In this document: positions 59,054 through 64,000 of the stretch, one piece after another
Position numbering within the stretch: position 1 is the stretch's first letter
Layout of the letters: each line of letters starts with the position of its first letter
Assembly (NCBI RefSeq): GCF_000425065.1
Contig: NZ_AULB01000003.1
Coordinates: 124,001 to 188,000 of the forward strand
DNA from: Actinomadura rifamycini DSM 43936
GTDB lineage: Bacteria; Actinomycetota; Actinomycetes; Streptosporangiales; Streptosporangiaceae
Length of the DNA: 64,000 nt
Reading direction: 5' to 3'
Notes under the pieces: model-generated
The model's database searches: none
Told to the model about the DNA's origin: nothing
Seen by the model: the letters and a program-made list of their open reading frames with translations, nothing else
Program-made: the position numbers and the translations under genes

Positions 59054-60064
59054 ATGACCGCCACGCCACCCACCCGGCCGGGCCTGCGCGACGTCGCACG
59101 GCTGGCCGGAGTCTCGCACCAGACGGTGTCCCGGGTCTTCAAGAACCATCCGATGGTGAGCCCGAAGACCCGGGACCGGGTCCTGGCCGCCGCCGCGCAG
59201 CTCGACTTCCGCCCGAACGCGGCGGCCCGGGCCCTCGCGACCGGACGGTCCAGCACCCTCGGCGTCGTGAGCTTCGACACCGCCCTGCACGGGCCGGCGT
59301 CGATCATCGCGGCGATCGAGCGGCACGCCCGCGACGCCGGGTTCTTCACCAGCGTGGCGGGGCTGGGGTCGGCGGGCCGCGACACGGTCGCCGGGGCCGT
59401 CGAGCGGTTCCGCGACCAGGGCGTCGACGGGCTCATCATGATCCCGGGGCACGTGCCGCCGGACGAGGCGGTGCGGCACCTGCCGGGCGACCTGCCGACG
59501 GTGCTGCTGGGGCCGCCCGCGGCGGTCCCGACGGTGGAGGCCGACCACTACCGCGCCCCCGGCGAGGCCACCCGGTACCTGCTGGGCCTCGGGCACCGGA
59601 CCGTCCACCACCTGCCGGGGCCGGCCGACTGGTCGGAGGCCACCGAGCGCACCCGCGGCTGGCGGGACGCGCTCGTCGCGGCGGGCGCCGAGGTGCCCGA
59701 CTGCGCGCCGGGCGACTGGAGCGCCCGCTCCGGCTACGAGCGCGGCCGGCGGCTGGCGGCCGACCCGGACGTGACGGCGGTGTTCGCGGCCAACGACCAG
59801 ATCGCGCTCGGGCTGCTGTGGGCGATCCACGAGAGCGGGCGCCGGGTGCCCGAGGACGTCAGCGTGATCGGCTTCGACGACATCCCGGAGGCCGCGTTCC
59901 TCACCCCGCCGCTCACCACCGTCCGGCAGGACTTCGCCGCCCTCGGCCGGCACTGCGTCGAGCTGCTGGTCTCCTGGCTCGCAGACCCGGGCGGCGCGCC
60001 GCCCGGCCGGGCCGGCACGGTGCCGAGCGAGCTGGTGGTCCGCCGCAGCACCGGCCCCGCGTGA
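59054..60064 (+). CDS. LacI-family transcriptional regulator
   Basis: A 336-aa repressor. HTH and hinge are complete: LRDVARLAGVSHQTVSRVFKNHPMVSPKTRDRVLAAAAQLDFRPNAAARAL (10-60), and the effector domain ends with SVIGFDDIPEAAFLTPPLTTVRQDF. It probably binds the operator at 55025 and responds to the imported sugar. GGGGTGA precedes ATG 59054, and TATGTT (59039-59044) may give it an additional own promoter. Confidence 0.9.
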   Translation: MTATPPTRPGLRDVARLAGVSHQTVSRVFKNHPMVSPKTRDRVLAAAAQLDFRPNAAARALATGRSSTLGVVSFDTALHGPASIIAAIERHARDAGFFTSVAGLGSAGRDTVAGAVERFRDQGVDGLIMIPGHVPPDEAVRHLPGDLPTVLLGPPAAVPTVEADHYRAPGEATRYLLGLGHRTVHHLPGPADWSEATERTRGWRDALVAAGAEVPDCAPGDWSARSGYERGRRLAADPDVTAVFAANDQIALGLLWAIHESGRRVPEDVSVIGFDDIPEAAFLTPPLTTVRQDFAALGRHCVELLVSWLADPGGAPPGRAGTVPSELVVRRSTGPA

Positions 60065-60079
60065 CCCTTCCGACGTGAC

Positions 60080-60112
60080 GGACCCGCGTCGCCTCGGCGG
60101 CGGCGCGGGTCC
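60080..60112. terminator. Bidirectional hairpin terminator
   Basis: Arms 60080-60093 and 60099-60112 pair over 14 positions with one G-T pair and a five-base loop, between the convergent lacI and PGPGW-protein genes. Confidence 0.75.
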
Positions 60113-60135
60113 GGTCCGGTCCTCGCGGGCGGCCG

Positions 60136-60453
60136 TCAGTCCTTCTTGCGGCGGATCTTCGCCCAGGCCGTCCGGAGGTAGCCGTAGCAGCGCTCGCTGA
60201 CCCGCTTGGCAGCGGGGAACTCGGTGCCGAGCAGCCCGATGCCGGCGAGGATGACGACCACGCCCGGGCCGGGGATCACCAGCATCACGATGCCCGCGGC
60301 GATCACCACCGTCCCGGCCACGGCCACGGCGATCTTGCGCACCGGCCGGAGCCGGCCCCGCGGGGCCGCGGTCGCGGCGTCGGGCGCGGCGGTCTCGGCC
60401 GGCGTGTCCGCCGCGGTCTCGGGGGCGGGACGGTGCGGCGCGGTCGTGGTCAC
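60136..60453 (-). CDS. PGPGW/TIGR02611-type small membrane protein
   Basis: A 105-aa protein starting at GTG 60453 behind a perfect AGGAGG. After a ~35-residue Ala/Pro/Thr-rich cytoplasmic lead come two adjacent hydrophobic stretches with the family motif VIPGPGVVVILAGIGLLGTEFPAAKR, then a basic tail (AWAKIRRKKD). Function unknown. Confidence 0.75.
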   Translation of the reverse strand: MTTTAPHRPAPETAADTPAETAAPDAATAAPRGRLRPVRKIAVAVAGTVVIAAGIVMLVIPGPGVVVILAGIGLLGTEFPAAKRVSERCYGYLRTAWAKIRRKKD

Positions 60454-60551
60454 AGGGCCTCCTGCGGAGCATCGGGAACGGTCCTTGCTCCGTATGACGC
60501 ACGGAATCGGCCGGTTGCGCCCGAACGCGACCCGACTGTGACGAGGACCAC

Positions 60552-61547
60552 TCAGTGCCGGTGGTACCGGCCGCGCGCCTTCAGCCGCGCGTTCGGCAGC
60601 GCGGGGGCAGGCAGGGCGGGGCCGTCGTAACCGGTCACGGGGGCGAAGCGGGGGGCGTCCCGGCCGCCCGGGCGGTCGCGCTCCCAGTCCGCCCGGGCCT
60701 CGACGATGTCGTCGTGGGTGCGGCCGACGAAGTTCCACCACATCACGAGGTCCTCGGCGAAGGGTTCGCCGCCGAGGAGCAGGGCGTGGGCGGGCCGCCC
60801 GGCCGACAGCGCGAGTCCGGTGCGTCCCCGGCCGAGGTACAGCATGTCGCCCGCCGGCACCTCCCGGCCCTCGACGGTCAGCTCGGCGGACAGGACGAGC
60901 ACCGCGTGCTCGAACCCGGGATCCAGCGGCAGCCGGACGTCCGCGGACACACGGAGCGCGGCGCCGACGAGGGGCGAGTGGACGCCCGCCGGGGACTCGA
61001 CGCCGCCGAGCCCGCCGACGAACACCGTGACGTCCGCGCCCGGGACGTCGAGCCGGGGCAGGCCGGTGTGGAACTCGTAGGCGGGCGCGGTCGCGCGTGC
61101 GGCCTCGGGGAGCGCCACCCACAGCTGGGCGCCGTGGAGCACCGGGGAGTGGTCGGGCGGGGACTGCTCGGAGTGCGCGATGCCGGGGCCCGCCGTCATC
61201 AGCGACAGGTCGCCGGGACGGACGAGGGCGCGGCTGCCGAGGCCGTCCCGGTGCAGCACCTCGCCCTCCAGCAGCCACGTCACCGTCTGCAACCCGATGT
61301 GGGGGTGCGGCGGGACCTGCATGCCGGCGCGGCCGGTGATGTCGTCGGGTCCGTAGGAGTCGGCGAAGCACCAGGCGCCGACCATGCGGCGGTCGCGGTT
61401 GGGCAGGACGCGCCGCACCCGCATCGCGCGGGGCCCGCCGAGCGGGACGTCGCGCGGGTGCAGCGCTTCGAGCTCCGGTTCGTCGGCGACGGCCGCGTCG
61501 GCAGAACAGACGTCCTGCTCGACGGGGCGATCCTCAACATTGCTCAC
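60552..61547 (-). CDS. Pirin-family bicupin protein
   Basis: A 331-aa cupin. The N-terminal metal site is visible as PPHPHIGLQTVTWLLEGEVLHRDGLG and AGPGIAHSEQSP, giving the His/His/His/Glu set of pirins. Bacterial pirins act as quercetinases or redox regulators; activity here is unknown. GTG 61547 has GGGAG six bases upstream. Confidence 0.85.
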   Translation of the reverse strand: MSNVEDRPVEQDVCSADAAVADEPELEALHPRDVPLGGPRAMRVRRVLPNRDRRMVGAWCFADSYGPDDITGRAGMQVPPHPHIGLQTVTWLLEGEVLHRDGLGSRALVRPGDLSLMTAGPGIAHSEQSPPDHSPVLHGAQLWVALPEAARATAPAYEFHTGLPRLDVPGADVTVFVGGLGGVESPAGVHSPLVGAALRVSADVRLPLDPGFEHAVLVLSAELTVEGREVPAGDMLYLGRGRTGLALSAGRPAHALLLGGEPFAEDLVMWWNFVGRTHDDIVEARADWERDRPGGRDAPRFAPVTGYDGPALPAPALPNARLKARGRYHRH

Positions 61548-61588
61548 GAGCCGCTCCCCTCGCCTCGAAGGCTACCGCGCGGGCGCCG

Positions 61589-62578
61589 TCAGAGGCCGCG
61601 GACGGCGGCGACGGTGAACGGGGTCTCGGGGACGCCCTCGCCGAGCGGGCCGCCGTCGTCGAACTGGGACCGGACGACGTAGAGCCCGCCGCGCACGCGG
61701 ACGAGCGTGGTCGGGGCGTCCAGGGCGGCATCGACGACGCGGCGCTCCAGCCGCGCGCGGCGCCCGTCGCGGGAGACGCGCCAGCGGGTGAGCGCGTCGC
61801 TGATGTTGTGGGCGGCCCACAGCCGGCCGTGCCGCAGGTCGAGCCCGTCCGCGAGCGCCATGTCGCCGCCGTCCAGCGCGACCCGCTCGACCGCGCCGGA
61901 CGCCGGGTCGAGCCGGTGGAGGTCGCCGCCGGCGGAGTCGGCGACGAGGAGGTACCGGCCGTCCGGGGCGGCGACGACGCCGTTCAGCGTGTAGGCGCCC
62001 GGCGCGAACGGGTCGGGGGCGGGCGCCAGGTCGGCGAACGGCTCCAGGACGCCGGTGCCGCCGCGGGCCGCGGCGAGGTCGCGCGGGGCGACGCGGTAGA
62101 CGACGGCGCGGAGGCTGTCGGTGAGGTAGGCGGTGCCGTCGGGCGTGATCGCGAGGTCGTTGACGAAGCGCGGGCCGTCCCCGGGCACGTCGAGCCGGGC
62201 GAGCGGGCGCCGGGTGCGGACGTCGTAGACGGTGACGCCCGCGGACGAGTCGGTGACCCAGAGGCGGCCGTGCCGGTCGACCGCGAGCCCGTTCGCGGTG
62301 TCGCGGCCGTCGGCCCCGGCGGGCAGGAAGACCTCGGCGACGCGGCCGCGGCCGGACATGCGGTAGACCGTGCCGTCGGCGAAGGAGCCCGCGTACAGGG
62401 TGCCGGTGCGGGGATCGGCGGCGATGCCCTCCGGGTAGACGCGGTCGCCCGGCAGCTCGTAGGCGGTGGTGACGCGGACGCGGTGCGCGGCCGGTTCGGC
62501 GGCGGTCGCCGGTGCGGCGGCCGGCAGCAGCGCCGCCGCGAGGACGGCGGCGGAAACGGAGCGCGGGAAGCGGGACAT
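61589..62578 (-). CDS. Exported SMP-30/gluconolactonase-like beta-propeller protein
   Basis: A 329-aa secreted protein. The signal peptide (VSAAVLAAALLPAAAPATAAEPA) should be cut near residue 30. The six-bladed propeller shows YPEGIAADPRTGTLYAGSF, NGLAVDRHGRLWVTDS, FVNDLAITPDGTAYLTDS and LNGVVAAPDGRYLLVADS, the SMP-30 blade pattern with Glu, Asn and Asp metal ligands. ATG 62578 with GGAG four bases upstream is preferred. It is divergent from the MarR gene with a palindrome between. Confidence 0.8.
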   Translation of the reverse strand: MSRFPRSVSAAVLAAALLPAAAPATAAEPAAHRVRVTTAYELPGDRVYPEGIAADPRTGTLYAGSFADGTVYRMSGRGRVAEVFLPAGADGRDTANGLAVDRHGRLWVTDSSAGVTVYDVRTRRPLARLDVPGDGPRFVNDLAITPDGTAYLTDSLRAVVYRVAPRDLAAARGGTGVLEPFADLAPAPDPFAPGAYTLNGVVAAPDGRYLLVADSAGGDLHRLDPASGAVERVALDGGDMALADGLDLRHGRLWAAHNISDALTRWRVSRDGRRARLERRVVDAALDAPTTLVRVRGGLYVVRSQFDDGGPLGEGVPETPFTVAAVRGL

Positions 62579-62623
62579 CATTCTCCATACGTAGACATAC
62601 ATTCGAACGCGTCGACTCGATAG

Positions 62624-62635
62624 TTAGAGCTCTAA
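62624..62635. promoter_or_regulatory. MarR operator
   Basis: TTAGAGCTCTAA is a perfect 12-bp palindrome between the SMP-30-like and MarR genes. MarR repressors commonly bind such AT-flanked palindromes in divergent gaps. Confidence 0.6.
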
Positions 62636-62679
62636 TGCTTGTCAACGGGCTTCGATTCGAGGGCGGATACCATGCGCGG

Positions 62680-63153
62680 ATGACCTCGATGCCCGCCCAG
62701 GAGCGGATCGGCCACCACGTCAAGCGCGCCGAGCAGGCGCTCAGCGCGGCCAAGCACGCGGCGCTGAAGCCGAGCGGCCTGACGGTGCCGCAGTACGCGG
62801 CGCTCCTCCAGCTGTCCGCCAGTCCCGGCATCTCGGCCGCCGCGCTGGCGCGGGCCTGCGCGGTCACCCCGCCGACGATGAACACCGTGCTCAAGAACCT
62901 GCGGGAGCGCGGCCTCATCGAGCGCACCCCGCACGAGTGGCACCGCAACATCCTCGAGACCCGGCTGACGGCGGAGGGCGAGGCGGTGCTGAAGAGCGCG
63001 GACGAACGGGCCGTCCGGGTCGAGCGCGGGCTGGCCGCCGAGTTCACCGGCGCCGAACGGGAGACGCTCATCGCGCTGCTGGACCGCTGCACCGCGTTCC
63101 TCGACGCCGACCGCGCGGACCGTCCCGCCGCGGACCGTCCCGCCGCGGACTGA
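62680..63153 (+). CDS. MarR-family transcriptional regulator
   Basis: A 157-aa winged-helix regulator: LTVPQYAALLQLSASPGISAAALARACAVTPPTMNTVLKNLRERGLIERTPHEWHRNILETRLTAEG spans DNA helix and wing. TACCAT (62668-62673) ends six bases before ATG 62680, suggesting a leaderless message. The end DRPAADRPAAD comes from a 15-bp tandem duplication. It probably controls itself and the divergent exported protein. Confidence 0.85.
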   Translation: MTSMPAQERIGHHVKRAEQALSAAKHAALKPSGLTVPQYAALLQLSASPGISAAALARACAVTPPTMNTVLKNLRERGLIERTPHEWHRNILETRLTAEGEAVLKSADERAVRVERGLAAEFTGAERETLIALLDRCTAFLDADRADRPAADRPAAD

Positions 63154-63283
63154 CACGTCGCAGACTGACAAGGCCGATCGGCACTTTCCGTTGCGCAGGC
63201 CGTGCGCACCGTGATCACGATGAACTAGACTCGGGGTTCGCGTTCCTCGACCCACCCCGCTCACTCGTCGAGGTGATCCCCCC

Positions 63284-64000
63284 ATGCTCGATCGGCCCGG
63301 CGCCGCCAGCTCCCGCGTCTACGACTTCTCGCTCGGCGGCAAGGACAACTACGGCCCCGACCGCGACGCCGCCATGGCCGCGCTCGCCCTGCACCGGGTG
63401 GCGCACCTGCTCCCCCGCGAGAACCGCAAGTTCATGCGCCGCGCCGTCCGGTACCTGCTGGACGCGGGCGTCCGGCAGTTCATCGACGTCGGCTGCGGCC
63501 TGCCCGGCAAGGGCAACGTGCACGAACTCGCCCGGCGCGCCGATCCCGCGGCCCGCACCGTCTACGTCGACCACGACCCGGTCGCCGTCGTCCACTACCA
63601 GGCGCTGCTGCACGCCGTCCCGACCGCGACGGCCGTGCGCGGCGACGCCCGCCGCCCCGCCGACGTCCTCGGCGACCCCGACCTGACCGCGCTCGTCGAC
63701 CTCGACCGCCCGGTCGCGGTGCTGATGATCGCGATGCTGGACCAGATCCCGGAGGCCGACGACCCGGACGGCGTCGTGCGGGCGTTCCGCGACGCGATGG
63801 CGCCCGGCAGCCACCTGGTGGTCTGCGACCTGGCGTCCGACCGGCTCACCCCCGCCGACCTCGACAGGCACGAGAAGATCGTCGAACTGCTCGGCTTCCC
63901 CGTCGAGTTCCGCCCGGCGTCCCGGCTGGCCGGGTTCTTCGCGGGCCTCGACCTCGTCGACCCCGGCCTCGTCCCCGCGCCGGAGTGGCGGCCCGACCGC
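63284..64000 (+). CDS. DUF574 / SAV2177-type S-adenosylmethionine-dependent methyltransferase (partial, 3' end outside window)
   Basis: At least 239 codons are visible. The N-terminus SSRVYDFSLGGKDNYGPDRDAA is the hallmark of this actinobacterial family. The SAM-binding motif is FIDVGCGLPGKGNVHELA, followed by VVYVDHDPVAV-type residues (TVYVDHDPVAVVHY) and a VLMIAMLDQIPE segment. GAGGTGAT lies upstream of ATG 63284, and TAGACT (63226-63231) may be the -10. The family has many copies per genome and unknown substrates. Confidence 0.85.
   Translation, partial: MLDRPGAASSRVYDFSLGGKDNYGPDRDAAMAALALHRVAHLLPRENRKFMRRAVRYLLDAGVRQFIDVGCGLPGKGNVHELARRADPAARTVYVDHDPVAVVHYQALLHAVPTATAVRGDARRPADVLGDPDLTALVDLDRPVAVLMIAMLDQIPEADDPDGVVRAFRDAMAPGSHLVVCDLASDRLTPADLDRHEKIVELLGFPVEFRPASRLAGFFAGLDLVDPGLVPAPEWRPDR

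Noticed and set aside
1..64000. tRNA, rRNA, insertion sequences, integrases or attachment sites
   Set aside because: I found no cloverleaf-like sequence with a T-loop motif, no transposase or integrase motif and no terminal inverted repeats.

Overview
The window is very GC-rich chromosomal DNA with strong G/C preference at third codon positions, frequent GTG and TTG starts and many start/stop overlaps. Gene content (SAV2177/DUF574-type methyltransferase, PknB-like kinase with an extracellular domain, MoxR/DUF58/transglutaminase-like cluster, DUF5682/DUF5691 cluster, PadR, TetR and MarR regulators) points to an actinomycete. A member of the Thermomonosporaceae/Streptosporangiales, for example Actinomadura, is my inference. 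I see no tRNA, rRNA, insertion sequence, prophage or CRISPR array.

Layout. 1-8.4 kb: end of a GntR regulator, class-III aminotransferase, acyl-CoA dehydrogenase, divergent TetR/MFS pair, a coiled-coil protein, a CoA-transferase/racemase, and a membrane protein of unknown role. 8.4-20.4 kb: an envelope-type cluster with a Ser/Thr kinase on the plus strand facing a long minus-strand run (Fn3/propeller protein 2, MoxR ATPase, DUF58, transglutaminase-like membrane protein, PLP dehydratase, Fn3/propeller protein 1). 20.6-23.7 kb: M50-type membrane protease, a small exported protein, and a DsbA-like/CcdA-like thiol pair. 23.8-30.9 kb: an arginine-rich microprotein and a tightly coupled five-gene set (SWIM-protein C-terminal region, DUF5691, MoxR-like AAA, DUF5682, VWA) resembling E. 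coli yehLMPQ. 31-39 kb: ArsR/CDF zinc pair, amidohydrolase, lipid kinase, TetR-MFS-PadR run, aldo/keto reductase, LuxR-type regulator. 39-46.7 kb: DUF4132 protein, Baeyer-Villiger monooxygenase, SDR, DMT transporter, epimerase, GroES-like protein. 46.7-51.8 kb: AztABCD-like zinc import locus with a candidate Zur box and two AztD-like lipoproteins. 51.8-54.7 kb: a small Tudor-like protein, cold-shock protein, DEAD-box helicase, STAS protein. 54.7-60 kb: a decayed ECF sigma-factor relic, then a ChvE/MmsA/MmsB sugar transporter with a LacI regulator. 60-64 kb: PGPGW membrane protein, pirin, exported SMP-30-like protein with divergent MarR, and the start of a DUF574 methyltransferase.

How it works together. 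Several regulators have a readable operator at the gene they probably control (GntR at 220, TetR at 3669 and 37362, ArsR at 30980, LacI at 55025, MarR at 62624). At least eight genes carry a TANNNT-like -10 box ending 6-8 nt before the start codon, which suggests leaderless transcripts. Zinc handling appears twice: export (ArsR/CDF) and import (Azt). Two separate MoxR-family ATPase systems are present, one paired with DUF58 and a transglutaminase-like protein lacking the catalytic triad, the other with a VWA protein and a SWIM-family protein that has no SWIM finger.
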